A DNA stretch of 64,000 bases from Pseudotabrizicola algicola. GTDB lineage: Bacteria; Pseudomonadota; Alphaproteobacteria; Rhodobacterales; Rhodobacteraceae. Each line of letters opens with the position of its first letter. The first letter of the stretch is position 1. Shown here one piece after another: positions 56,205 to 64,000 of this stretch. Both the position numbers and the translations under genes were made by a program. The notes below the pieces were generated by a model. That model made no database searches. It was not told the DNA's origin and worked only from the letters and a program-made list of their open reading frames with translations. Location of the stretch: positions 434,001 to 498,000 of the forward strand of contig NZ_JAAIKE010000002.1 in assembly GCF_010915705.1 (NCBI RefSeq), given 5' to 3'.

Positions 56205-58075
56205 CACAGACCCCGCCGCTGCGCCGCGCGGCCAGCCTCCATCTGGGCGTGGCTTGCGCTGACAGTGGCCGAAGTCGACACCTCGGCCGTCCCGATCTCC
56301 CACCAGGCGTGGCCTTGCGCCGTCCAGCCGTCATAGGGATCGACCTGCATCACGATCACGCTGGTCCGGTCCGCCGCCTTGGCGCGGGCAAAGGCATCGG
56401 CCAGTTCGGCCGGGCTGGCCACGGTTTCCGCCAGCGCCCCCATCGCGCGGGCATGTGCCTCGAAATCCACCGCAAAGGGGGCCGGCACCGTCGGACAATC
56501 GGCGATCAGCGTGTTGAATCCGGGCTGTCCGGTGTTGTTCTGCAACTTGTTGATGACCGCAAAACCACCGTTATCCAGCACCAGCACAATCAGCTTCTTG
56601 CCCGTCAGCACCGAAGAATAGATGTCGGAGTTCATCAGAAGATAGCTGCCATCGCCGACGAACACGATCGTATCGCGCTCCGGCTCTGCCTCGGCCTGCG
56701 CGATCCGCGCGCCCCATCCGCCCGCAATTTCGTATCCCATGCAGGAAAAGCCGAATTCCACATCCACTGTGCCGATGCCCAGCGTGCGCCAGTTGGCGGT
56801 GATCTCGGCAGGCAGCCCCCCCGCGGCTGTCACGATCCGGTCACGCGGGTGGCACAGGCCGTTCACCACGCCAATCGCCTGCGCATATGAGTTCGGGCGG
56901 TTCCCCGGCGCGACATTGCCCGCCACATAGGCATCCCACGTCCGGCGCTCTGCCTGCGCCTTCTCCAGCCACGCGGCGGGGGCGCGAAAATCGCCAAGCG
57001 CCGCGCCCAGACTCTCCAGCCCCAGCCGCGCATCGCCCACCACCGCCAGCGACTGGTGCTTGGCCGCATCCTGCCGCCCGACGTTCAACCCGATCAGCCG
57101 CGCCTCCGGCGCAAACACCGACCATGATCCGGTGGTGAAATCCTGCAACCGCGTGCCGACCGCCAGCACCACATCCGCCGCGCCCGCGACCGCATTGGCG
57201 CTGTCCGATCCGGTCACACCCAAAGGCCCGATGTTCAGCGGATGGTCGGCCAACAGGTTGGCCCGCCCCGCGATGGTTTCCACCACAGGAATCCCGTGCG
57301 CCCCTGCAAAGGCGGTCAGCACCGCCGCCGCCCCCGAATACTGCACCCCGCCGCCCGCGATGATCAGCGGGCGCTGCGCCCCGCGCAGCAGGGCCGCAGC
57401 CTCGGCCACCTCCCGTGCATCGGGTGACTGGCGGCGAATCCGGTGCACCCGCCGCTCGAAGAACGCCGCCGGATAGTCATAGGCCCAGCCCTGCACATCC
57501 TGCGGCAGGCCGATGAAGGCAGGCCCGCAATCGGCGGGGTCCAGCATCGTCGCCAGCGCGGCGGGCAGCGATTGCATCACCTGCGCCGGATGGGTGATCC
57601 GGTCCCAGTAGCGGCTCACAGCCTTGAACGCGTCATTCAGCCCCAGCGCGGGATTGCCGAAATGCTCCAGTTGCTGGAGCACCGGATCGGGCAGGCGGGT
57701 CAGGAAGGTATCGCCGCACAGCATCAGTATCGGCAGGCGGTTGGCATGGGCCAGCGCGGCCGCGGTCAGCAGGTTCGCCGTCCCCGGACCGGCGCTGGCG
57801 GTGCAGAACATGAAGCGGCGGCGCAGGTGATATTTGGCATAGGCGGCCGCGGCAAAGCCCATGCTCTGCTCGTTCTGCCCGCGATACTGCGGCATTTCCT
57901 GATGCACGGCATACAGCGCCTCGCCAAGACAGGGCGCATTGCCGTGGCCGAAGATGCCAAAGCCGCCACCGCACACGCGCTGCTCGGTGCCACCCACCTC
58001 GATGTATTGCGCCATCAGCCAGTGCACGATGGCCTGCGCCACGGTCAGCCGGATGTTGCCTTGTGCTGTGCTCAT
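56204..58075 (-). CDS. iolD: 3D-(3,5/4)-trihydroxycyclohexane-1,2-dione hydrolase IolD
   Basis: This 623-residue thiamine-diphosphate enzyme opens the ring of the inosose-derived dione. It has a TPP N-terminal domain (FGIFGHGNAPCLGEAL, the catalytic-region EQSMGFAAAAYAK), a central domain and a TPP-binding GDGSYLLMNSDIYSS, then LDNGGFAVINKLQ. Start 58075 follows GGGGG; longer open frames upstream cross the divergent operon and are not real. It is the first gene of the iolDCB unit, transcribed away from iolG across a LacI-type palindrome. Confidence 0.93.
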   Translation of the reverse strand: MSTAQGNIRLTVAQAIVHWLMAQYIEVGGTEQRVCGGGFGIFGHGNAPCLGEALYAVHQEMPQYRGQNEQSMGFAAAAYAKYHLRRRFMFCTASAGPGTANLLTAAALAHANRLPILMLCGDTFLTRLPDPVLQQLEHFGNPALGLNDAFKAVSRYWDRITHPAQVMQSLPAALATMLDPADCGPAFIGLPQDVQGWAYDYPAAFFERRVHRIRRQSPDAREVAEAAALLRGAQRPLIIAGGGVQYSGAAAVLTAFAGAHGIPVVETIAGRANLLADHPLNIGPLGVTGSDSANAVAGAADVVLAVGTRLQDFTTGSWSVFAPEARLIGLNVGRQDAAKHQSLAVVGDARLGLESLGAALGDFRAPAAWLEKAQAERRTWDAYVAGNVAPGNRPNSYAQAIGVVNGLCHPRDRIVTAAGGLPAEITANWRTLGIGTVDVEFGFSCMGYEIAGGWGARIAQAEAEPERDTIVFVGDGSYLLMNSDIYSSVLTGKKLIVLVLDNGGFAVINKLQNNTGQPGFNTLIADCPTVPAPFAVDFEAHARAMGALAETVASPAELADAFARAKAADRTSVIVMQVDPYDGWTAQGHAWWEIGTAEVSTSATVSASHAQMEAGRAAQRRGL

Positions 58076-58180
58076 GCCGCCCCCCTTTGCGCGCCCGCAC
58101 GGGGCTTGCGCGCTGCGCCAAGGCAGGATACATATTTTGCAACCGGTTGCAATACCGGCTGCAAGCGGGGAGGCTTTCAG
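58076..58180. promoter_or_regulatory. iolD-iolG divergent promoter with 16-bp LacI-type operator
   Basis: TTGCAACCGGTTGCAA at 58137-58152 is a perfect 16-bp palindrome with a central CG, typical of LacI-family operators. An overlapping partial copy (GCAATACCGGCTGCAA) follows at 58149-58164. It lies between the divergent iol operons, 29 bp before iolG, so a bound repressor could block both. The LacI-family gene at 61.3-62.3 kb is the obvious candidate. Confidence 0.75.
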
Positions 58181-59296
58181 GTGCCGGACATCGGAATCGG
58201 GCTGGTGGGGGGCGGCTATATGGGCAAGGCGCATGCCGTCGCCCTCTCGGCGGTGGGCGCGGTGTTTGACACCCCCCTGCGCCCGCGGCTCGAGGTGATT
58301 GCCGCCAGCAGCGCCGAAAGCGCCGAACGCTATCGCCGCGCCTACGGCTTTGCCCGCGCCACGGGTGACTGGCGCGATCTGGTCGCAGACCCCAAGGTGC
58401 AGGCGGTGGTCATCGCCTCGCCGCAATCCACCCACCGCGCGATTGCAACCGCCGCCTTTGCCGCCGGAAAGCCCGTGTTCTGCGAAAAGCCGCTGGGCGC
58501 GTCGCTTGACGATGCGCAGGCGATGGTGGCGGCGGCTAGGGCATCCGGCCTGCCCAATATGATCGGCTTCAACTATGTGCGCACTCCGGCCACCCAGTTC
58601 GTGCGGCGCCTGCTGGCCGAAGGCACCATCGGCACCCCGATCTGGTTCCGCGCCGAACATACCGAAGATTTCCTCGCAGACCCCGCTTTGCCCGCCACAT
58701 GGCGCACACGGGGCCGCGCCAATGGCTGCATGGGCGATCTGGCCCCGCATCCCGTCAACTGCCTCCTGGCGTTGATGGGCCCCGTGGCCGAGCTTTCGGC
58801 CCGCATCGAAACCGTCCACGCCACCCGCACCGGTCCGGACGGGCCGGAACCCGTGACGAATGACGACCAGGCCCAACTGATGCTGCGCTTTGCCTCCGGC
58901 GTGATGGGGCATCTTTTCGTCAGCCGCGTCGCGACGGGGCGCAAGATGGGCTACTCCTATGAAATCCACGGCACCAAGGGCGCGATCCGCTTTGATCAGG
59001 AAGACCAGAACGCGGTGCACCTCTACCGCGCCGAAGGGCCCGAGGCGACGCGCGGCTTTGCCCGCATCCTGACCGGCCCCGCGCATCCCGATTACGCCGC
59101 CTTCTGTCAGGGCCCCGGCCACGGCACCGGCTATCAGGACCAGATCATCATCGAGGCCCGCGATTTCCTGCACGCCATCCACAGCGGCCAGACCCTCTGG
59201 CCCAGCTTTGCCGACGGGCTTGCGGTCAGCCAGATCATCGAAACCGCCTTCGCCGCGTCCGAAACAGGGCGCTGGCATCCCGTTCCACAGGCATGA
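58181..59296 (+). CDS. iolG: Gfo/Idh/MocA dehydrogenase, probable inositol dehydrogenase
   Basis: This 371-residue NAD(P)-dependent enzyme has the Rossmann GLVGGGYMGKAHAVAL, VIASPQSTHRAIATAAF, and the catalytic-Lys motif FCEKPLGASL. The conserved dehydrogenase segment GDLAPHPVNCLLAL follows. It likely oxidises an inositol isomer to inosose; myo versus scyllo cannot be told. The start is a GTG at 58181, chosen because GGGGAGG lies 7 bases before it; the open frame extends about 740 bases upstream over iolD and its promoter and is an artefact. It begins the second iol operon. Confidence 0.85.
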   Translation: MPDIGIGLVGGGYMGKAHAVALSAVGAVFDTPLRPRLEVIAASSAESAERYRRAYGFARATGDWRDLVADPKVQAVVIASPQSTHRAIATAAFAAGKPVFCEKPLGASLDDAQAMVAAARASGLPNMIGFNYVRTPATQFVRRLLAEGTIGTPIWFRAEHTEDFLADPALPATWRTRGRANGCMGDLAPHPVNCLLALMGPVAELSARIETVHATRTGPDGPEPVTNDDQAQLMLRFASGVMGHLFVSRVATGRKMGYSYEIHGTKGAIRFDQEDQNAVHLYRAEGPEATRGFARILTGPAHPDYAAFCQGPGHGTGYQDQIIIEARDFLHAIHSGQTLWPSFADGLAVSQIIETAFAASETGRWHPVPQA

Positions 59297-59303
59297 GGTT
59301 CCC

Positions 59304-60194
59304 ATGACCATCCGTATCGGCAACGCACCCTGCTCTTGGGGCGTCGAGTTTGCAAACGATCCGCGCAATCCGCCGTGGCGGCAGGTGCTGGCCGATTGCG
59401 CGGATGCCGGCTATCGGGGCATCGAACTCGGCCCCATCGGCTACATGCCCGAAGACCCCGCGCTTCTGGGCGAAGCGCTGGCCGAACACGGCCTGACGCT
59501 GATCGGCGGGGTGGTCTTCCGCCCCTTCCACGACCCTGCCAGATGGGACGAGGTGCTTGATGCCGCCCACCGCACCTGCCGCGCTCTGGTGGCGCATGGC
59601 GCGCGTCATCTGGTGCTGATCGATTCCATCTCGCCCCGCCGCGCCCCCACCGCAGGCCGCGCGCAAGATGCCGAACAGATGGACAGTGCCGAATGGGCCG
59701 CCTTCCGCGACCGCATCGCCACCGTCGCCCGCCTCGGCAGCGAAGACTATGGCCTCACCGTCGGCATCCACGCCCATGCGGCGGGCTTCATCGACTTTGA
59801 ACCGGAGCTGGAGCGTTTGCTGGACGAGGTAGACGAAAGCATCCTGAAAATCTGCTTCGACACCGGCCACCATTCCTACGCGGGCTATGATCCCGTGGCC
59901 TTCATGCGCCGCCACATCGACCGCATTTCCTACATGCACTTCAAAGACATAGACCCCGTGGTCAAGGCCCGCGCCATCGCCGCCAGCACCGGTTTCTATG
60001 ACGCCTGCGGGCAGGGCATCTTCTGCAACCTCGGGCAGGGCGACGTAGACTTTCCCGCCGTCCGGCAGATCCTTCTCGACGCCGGCTTCTCGGGCTGGTG
60101 CACCGTCGAACAGGACTGCGACCCGACGCTGGATGTCAGCCCGGCGGATGACGCGCGCAAGAACCGCGACCACCTTTCCTCCATCGGTTTCTGA
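59304..60194 (+). CDS. iolE: TIM-barrel inosose dehydratase IolE
   Basis: This 296-residue protein is a xylose-isomerase-like TIM barrel of the IolE type: RIGNAPCSWGVEFANDP at the start is a strong family sign (NAPCSWG), followed by GYRGIELGPIGYMP, VGIHAHAAGFID, ICFDTGHHSYAGYDPV and HFKDIDP with metal-site residues. It dehydrates 2-keto-myo-inositol to the dione used by IolD. The start at 59304 has GAGG formed by the iolG stop. It lies 7 bp after iolG. Confidence 0.92.
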   Translation: MTIRIGNAPCSWGVEFANDPRNPPWRQVLADCADAGYRGIELGPIGYMPEDPALLGEALAEHGLTLIGGVVFRPFHDPARWDEVLDAAHRTCRALVAHGARHLVLIDSISPRRAPTAGRAQDAEQMDSAEWAAFRDRIATVARLGSEDYGLTVGIHAHAAGFIDFEPELERLLDEVDESILKICFDTGHHSYAGYDPVAFMRRHIDRISYMHFKDIDPVVKARAIAASTGFYDACGQGIFCNLGQGDVDFPAVRQILLDAGFSGWCTVEQDCDPTLDVSPADDARKNRDHLSSIGF

Positions 60195-60201
60195 GGGCAT
60201 C

Positions 60202-61335
60202 ATGGCAAAACTCAACTGGGGCATGATCGGCGGCGGCGAGGGAAGCCAGATCGGCCCGGCCCACCGCTTGGGCGCTTTGGCCGACGGGCATTTCACCTTG
60301 GCCGCAGGCGCGCTGGACCACCGCGCCGACGTGGGGCGCGCCTATGGCCAGCGCCTCGGCATCGCGCCCGACCGCGCCTATGGCGACTGGCAAGAGATGC
60401 TGGCGGGCGAACGCAATCGCCCCGACCGCTGCGATCTGGTCACGGTCGCCACCCCCAATGCCACGCATTTCGAGATCACCAAGGCGTTTCTCGAGGCGGG
60501 CTTCCACGTGCTGTGCGAAAAGCCGATGACTGTCACGGTCGAAGAGGGCGAAGAGATCGTCCGCATCGCCGCCCGCACCGGCCGGATTTGCGCGGTCAAC
60601 TACTGTTATTCCGCCTACCCGATGGTGCGTCAGGCCCGCGCGATGGTGCGGGCGGGCGACATAGGCCGCGTGCGCCTTGTTGTCACCAGCTTCAGCCACG
60701 GCCACCACGGCGACGCCACCGACGCCGACAACCCGCGCGTCCGCTGGCGCTATGATCCGGCCACGGCGGGCGTGTCGGGACAGTTCGCCGATTGCGGCAT
60801 CCATGCGCTGCACATGGCCAGCTTCATCTGCGATGACGAGGTGGAACGCCTCTCTGCCGATTTCGCCTCCACCATCCCCTCGCGCCAGCTCGAGGATGAC
60901 GCGATGGTCAACTTCCGCATGACACGCGGCACCGTCGGGCGGCTCTGGACCTCATCCGTCGCCATCGGACGGCAACACGGGTTCGATATTCAGGTGTTCG
61001 GCGAAACCGGCGGCTTCCGCTGGGCCTCGGAACAGCCCAACCAGCTTGTCTATACCCCGGTCGGCGGGCGCACCCAGATCATCGAGAAGGGCGAGTCGGG
61101 GCTATATGACGATGCCAGACGGCTCAGCCGCGTGGCCATCGCCCATCCCGAAGGCTTTCCGCTCGCGGTCGCCAACATCTATTGCGACCTTGCCGATGCC
61201 ATCCGTGGCACCCCGCGCGATGGCCTGCCCAGCGCCGAAGCGGGCCTGCGCTCGATGGCGGCCGTCCATGCCGCCGTGGCCTCGGCCCGCGCCCAAGGCG
61301 CGTGGCTCGACGCCCGCCCCCCGATGCTGCGCTGA
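60202..61335 (+). CDS. Second Gfo/Idh/MocA dehydrogenase of the inositol cluster
   Basis: This 377-residue enzyme has GMIGGGEGSQIGPAHRLGAL at the N-terminus, TVATPNATHFEITKAFLEAG, the catalytic VLCEKPMTVTVEEGE and AVNYCYSAYPMVRQAR. The GGGEGSQIGPAHR start is typical of a subgroup that often sits beside iol genes and may act on scyllo-inositol, D-chiro-inositol or another polyol. It is only about half alike in layout to iolG, so it is not a recent copy. It lies 7 bp after iolE, with GAGGG from the stop as ribosome site. Confidence 0.85.
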   Translation: MAKLNWGMIGGGEGSQIGPAHRLGALADGHFTLAAGALDHRADVGRAYGQRLGIAPDRAYGDWQEMLAGERNRPDRCDLVTVATPNATHFEITKAFLEAGFHVLCEKPMTVTVEEGEEIVRIAARTGRICAVNYCYSAYPMVRQARAMVRAGDIGRVRLVVTSFSHGHHGDATDADNPRVRWRYDPATAGVSGQFADCGIHALHMASFICDDEVERLSADFASTIPSRQLEDDAMVNFRMTRGTVGRLWTSSVAIGRQHGFDIQVFGETGGFRWASEQPNQLVYTPVGGRTQIIEKGESGLYDDARRLSRVAIAHPEGFPLAVANIYCDLADAIRGTPRDGLPSAEAGLRSMAAVHAAVASARAQGAWLDARPPMLR

Positions 61336-61341
61336 CTCTCC

Positions 61342-62331
61342 CTAGCGCAGGGTGCCGCGTTCGATCACGCGACACGGAAACAGCCGCACCTCGGGCGTTC
61401 GTCCGGGGTCGGCGATCGTATCGACCACCAGCGTGATCGCGGCCTCGATGATCTGCGCCACCGGCTGATGGATTGTGGTCAGCCCGATGTTCTGCCAGCG
61501 CGACATTTCCATGTCGTTCAGCCCGATCAGCCCGATATCGCCCGGCACCGACAGGCCCGCATCCTCGATCGCGCTCAGCGCGCCCACCGCCAGCAGATCG
61601 TCACCGCAGAAATAGGCCTCGGCCTGCCCCGCCGCCAACAGGCGCTGCATCTCGGCGCGGCCCGCATCGAAGGTGTAGTCGCTCGCAAAACTGGCGCTGC
61701 TCGTCACGCCCGGATGTCCTGCAACGGCAGCCAGAAACCCGGCCATGCGGTCTTGCGTCGATGTCGCACTTTGCGGCCCGCCCAGAAACGCCACACGCCG
61801 ATAGCCGCGCGCCAGCAACGCCTCGGCGGCCATGCGCCCGCAGGCCACGTTGTCGATGCCCACCACCGACACATCCGGCGCCGCCGAAGGCCGCCCGAAA
61901 CTGTGAACCACCGGCAGCCCCGCGCTCTTGAAGGCCTCCGCAAAGCTCGCGGGCAGCGTGGAGGAGGCCACGATCACCCCGTCCACCGAATATTGCCGCA
62001 ACATCCGGACCGAGGCCGCAGGGTCCGAAGCGCCGCTCAGATTCACCAGCAAGGGCCGCAGCCCGCGATCCTGCAAGCCGCGCGTGAACAGGTCGAACAC
62101 TTCCAGAATCAGCGGGTTGTGAAAGTTGTTGGCGATCAGCCCGATCAACTTGGTGCGCCCTGTCGTCAGGCTCGACGCCAGCGCATTGGGCGCATAGCCC
62201 AACTCTGCCGCCGCCTTCTCGACCTTGGCGCGGGTCTTGGCAGAAACCGACGCCCCTTCGGTAAAGGTCCGCGATACCGCCGAGCGCGATACGCCAGCGC
62301 GCATCGCCACCTCTTTCAGCGTCACCGCCAT
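61342..62331 (-). CDS. LacI-family transcriptional regulator, probable iol repressor
   Basis: This 329-residue LacI-type regulator has an N-terminal HTH (VTLKEVAMRAGVSRSAVSRT) and a hinge helix (YAPNALASSL) with the Leu that normally intercalates at a central CG, then a periplasmic-binding-like effector domain (KLIGLIANNFHNPLILEVFD). It converges with the second inositol dehydrogenase gene, 6 bp apart. The perfect palindrome between iolD and iolG has the central CG expected for such a protein. An inverted repeat upstream of this gene may mediate autoregulation. Confidence 0.9.
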   Translation of the reverse strand: MAVTLKEVAMRAGVSRSAVSRTFTEGASVSAKTRAKVEKAAAELGYAPNALASSLTTGRTKLIGLIANNFHNPLILEVFDLFTRGLQDRGLRPLLVNLSGASDPAASVRMLRQYSVDGVIVASSTLPASFAEAFKSAGLPVVHSFGRPSAAPDVSVVGIDNVACGRMAAEALLARGYRRVAFLGGPQSATSTQDRMAGFLAAVAGHPGVTSSASFASDYTFDAGRAEMQRLLAAGQAEAYFCGDDLLAVGALSAIEDAGLSVPGDIGLIGLNDMEMSRWQNIGLTTIHQPVAQIIEAAITLVVDTIADPGRTPEVRLFPCRVIERGTLR

Positions 62332-62766
62332 CGCGCCCTGTCCCTCCGCTCGCTCTTGCCCCGACTATACCGGCGACGGGCGCAATGGAAACCATTGCTT
62401 GCCCGCCCGGCCTTGGCGCCGCCGCCGGCAACGGTCCCGTCATGAAAGGGTGACCTGCCCGACATGCCCCCGTCATCCCCGGTTGTTAGCCAACCCCCCG
62501 GCCCCCGCCACGGGCCGCACCCGAGGAATCACATCTTTATTTCGAAGAATCAACATGTTCCATACCGCAACCCCGCACTGGCCCCGCGCAGGCACTTGAT
62601 GTCGCATCCACAGCCCGATCGCGCGAAATCTGCGCAAGGTTGAAGGCTGCGATGATTTTTCTTGCGTTTTTTACATTTGTGCTAGTGTCGGATTGGGTTT
62701 GCACACCTGCGCAATGACAACCGAAACGCCATGCACCGTGCATGACGCCACAAGGAGACGGACCAT
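62332..62766. promoter_or_regulatory. Intergenic region between the LacI gene and the ferric-type SBP gene
   Basis: No gene is visible in these 435 bp. An inverted repeat GCAATGG-AAA-CCATTGC lies at 62382-62398, about 50 bp before lacI. On the plus strand a possible promoter for the SBP is TTGCGT (about 62661-62666) and TAGTGT (about 62683-62688). A 13-base palindrome ATGCACCGTGCAT follows at 62731-62743. AAGGAG lies just before the SBP start. Confidence 0.5.
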
Positions 62767-63783
62767 ATGACACACCGCCTTGCCCTACTGGGGGCCACCG
62801 CCCTTTCCCTGCTGCCATTCGGCGCTTTTGCGCAGCCCAAGGAATTGGTGCTTTACTGTTCGGTCAACGAAGAATGGTGCCGCGCGCAATCCGAAGCCTT
62901 CATGCGCGAAACCGGCATCAATGTGCTGATGACCCGCAAATCCTCGGGCGAGACCTACGCCCAGATCAAGGCCGAGGAAGGCCAGCCGCGCGGCGATGTC
63001 TGGTGGGGCGGCACGGGCGATCCGCACCTTCAGGCCGCGCAGGAAGACCTGACCGAAGCCTACGAATCGCCCGTCCTTGCCGAATTGCAGCCTTGGGCGC
63101 GCGCACAGGCCGAAACCTCGGGCTTCAAGACGGTGGGTGTCTACGCCGGCGCGCTGGGTTTTGGCTATAACTCCACGATGGTCACCGAGAACCCGCCCGC
63201 CTGCTGGGCCGATCTGCTCGACGAACGCTATGCCGATGATATTCAGGTCGCGAACCCGAACTCGTCGGGCACCGCCTATACCATGCTGGCCACGATGGTG
63301 CAGCTGATGGGCGAGGATGAGGCCTTTGCCTATCTGGCCAAGCTCCATGCCAACATCAACCAGTATACCAAATCCGGCTCGGCCCCGATCCGCGCCGCCG
63401 CCACCGGCGAAAGCGCCATCGGCATCGTGTTCATGCATGACGCCGTGGCCGAAACCGTCTCCGGCGCGCCCATCGTCACCGTCGCGCCCTGCGAGGGCAC
63501 CGGCTATGAGGTGGGGTCGATGTCGCTCATCAAGGGCGGCCCCAACCCCGAGGCCGCAAAAATCTGGTATGATTGGGCCTTGTCTCCCGCCGCGCAGGAA
63601 ATCGGCGCCACCGCGAAAAGCTATCAGGTGCCGTCCAACTCTTCGGCAGCAACCCCGCCCGAGGCTCCGAAACTGGCCGACATCAAGCTGATCGACTACG
63701 ACTTCGCCAAATACGGCTCGTCCGAAACCCGCGCGGCGCTTCTGGCGCGCTGGGATGCCGAAATCGGCGCGCTGCCCAAGTGA
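62767..63783 (+). CDS. Iron(III)-type ABC transporter substrate-binding protein (FbpA/AfuA-like)
   Basis: This 338-residue protein has a signal peptide (RLALLGATALSLLPFGAFAQ) and the class II binding fold of ferric-iron binding proteins: ELVLYCSVNEEWCRAQSEAF, SSGETYAQIKAE, GDVWWGGTGD, and GIVFMHDAVAETV. The usual double tyrosine of FbpA is not evident, so the cargo may be an AfuA-like sugar phosphate or another anion and not iron. AAGGAG lies before the ATG. Its stop overlaps the next gene's ATG (TGATG), as in transporter operons. Confidence 0.85.
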   Translation: MTHRLALLGATALSLLPFGAFAQPKELVLYCSVNEEWCRAQSEAFMRETGINVLMTRKSSGETYAQIKAEEGQPRGDVWWGGTGDPHLQAAQEDLTEAYESPVLAELQPWARAQAETSGFKTVGVYAGALGFGYNSTMVTENPPACWADLLDERYADDIQVANPNSSGTAYTMLATMVQLMGEDEAFAYLAKLHANINQYTKSGSAPIRAAATGESAIGIVFMHDAVAETVSGAPIVTVAPCEGTGYEVGSMSLIKGGPNPEAAKIWYDWALSPAAQEIGATAKSYQVPSNSSAATPPEAPKLADIKLIDYDFAKYGSSETRAALLARWDAEIGALPK

Positions 63784-64000
63784 TGCAGGCGCTGCAAGGC
63801 CGGATCGGCCTGTTTTGGTCCGGCCTCCTGATGGCCGCAGTTCTGGCCCTGCCCTGGTATAAGGGCGGGGCCACCCTTGCCTCGGCCCTGTCCGAAGGCG
63901 TGGCGGGGCGCGTCTGGCTCCTGCCTCTGGTGGGGGCGGCGCTGGCGCTGGCCCTGCTGTCCGTCGCCACGCGCGACTGGCGGGTGCATCCCGCAGGGGC
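63783..64000 (+). CDS. Probable ABC transporter permease, 3' truncated by window end
   Basis: Only the first 72 codons are present. The product starts MQALQGRIGLFWSGLLMAAV and has two hydrophobic segments (about residues 9-25 and 46-62), as expected for the N-terminus of a ferric-type permease. The TGATG overlap with the binding-protein gene indicates coupled translation. The family call rests mainly on context because little protein is visible. Confidence 0.7.
   Translation, partial: MQALQGRIGLFWSGLLMAAVLALPWYKGGATLASALSEGVAGRVWLLPLVGAALALALLSVATRDWRVHPAG

Noticed and set aside
57443-58180. Upstream extension of the iolG frame to 57443
   Set aside because: It overlaps iolD and the divergent promoter antisense; GC-rich DNA keeps shadow frames open, and the GTG at 58181 has a strong ribosome site.
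58076-59368. Upstream extension of the iolD frame to 59368
   Set aside because: It lies antisense to iolG and iolE, and the IolD family start matches the ATG at 58075.

Overview
This window is GC-rich chromosomal DNA of an alphaproteobacterium, most likely a member of the Rhodobacterales (Rhodobacter/Paracoccus-like). The evidence is gene order: a chvE-gguA-gguB sugar transport operon beside a gbpR-type regulator, the rhizobial-type rhamnose order rhaR-S-T-P-Q-U-K facing rhaD-rhaI, and a riboswitch-led btuB-F-C-D-cbiZ operon. Codon usage looks uniform. I see no insertion sequence, integrase, tRNA, rRNA or CRISPR array, so this looks like a long-resident catabolic region and not a recent mobile island.

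Layout. 1-0.8 kb: 5'-truncated transglutaminase-like gene. 0.8-11 kb (minus strand): non-phosphorylative L-arabinose/D-galactose operon (ChvE binding protein, GguAB transporter, AraD1, arabonate dehydratase, aldose 1-dehydrogenase, 2-oxoglutarate semialdehyde dehydrogenase), with LysR regulator gbpR divergent. 11-13.4 kb: 2-hydroxyacid dehydrogenase and 6-phosphogluconate dehydrogenase, led by a palindrome resembling GntR (LacI-family) operators. 13.6-23.3 kb: a probable L-fucose (L-galactose) oxidative operon with its own CUT2 ABC transporter, a zinc alcohol dehydrogenase, and a divergent FadR/GntR regulator. 23.3-28.7 kb: cobalamin uptake and cobinamide salvage operon under a complete cobalamin riboswitch. 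29-33 kb (plus strand): SBP-permease-permease-ATPase transporter of the iron/thiamine/polyamine type.

33-42 kb (minus strand): an operon joining an N-formylglutamate amidohydrolase-like enzyme, a TRAP transporter, a PuuA-like glutamine synthetase, an aldehyde dehydrogenase and an iron alcohol dehydrogenase, with a divergent RpiR regulator. I read it as a candidate gamma-glutamylation route for an amine or amino alcohol. It is the least explained system here. 42-43 kb: PCu(A)C copper chaperone and a DUF2946-like protein. 43-53.5 kb: complete L-rhamnose isomerase/kinase/aldolase pathway, with aldolase and lactaldehyde dehydrogenase fused. 53.5-62.3 kb: myo-inositol catabolism as a divergon (iolD-C-B-aldolase one way, iolG-iolE-iolG2 the other) around a perfect 16-bp LacI-type palindrome, closed by a LacI-family gene. 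62.8-64 kb: start of a ferric-type ABC transporter, cut by the window end.

Most sugar modules deliver pyruvate, lactate or 2-oxoglutarate to central metabolism, and each has its own transporter and adjacent regulator. All starts given were chosen from visible ribosome binding sites and family lengths. No database search was run, so assignments rest on recognised motifs, lengths and neighbourhood.
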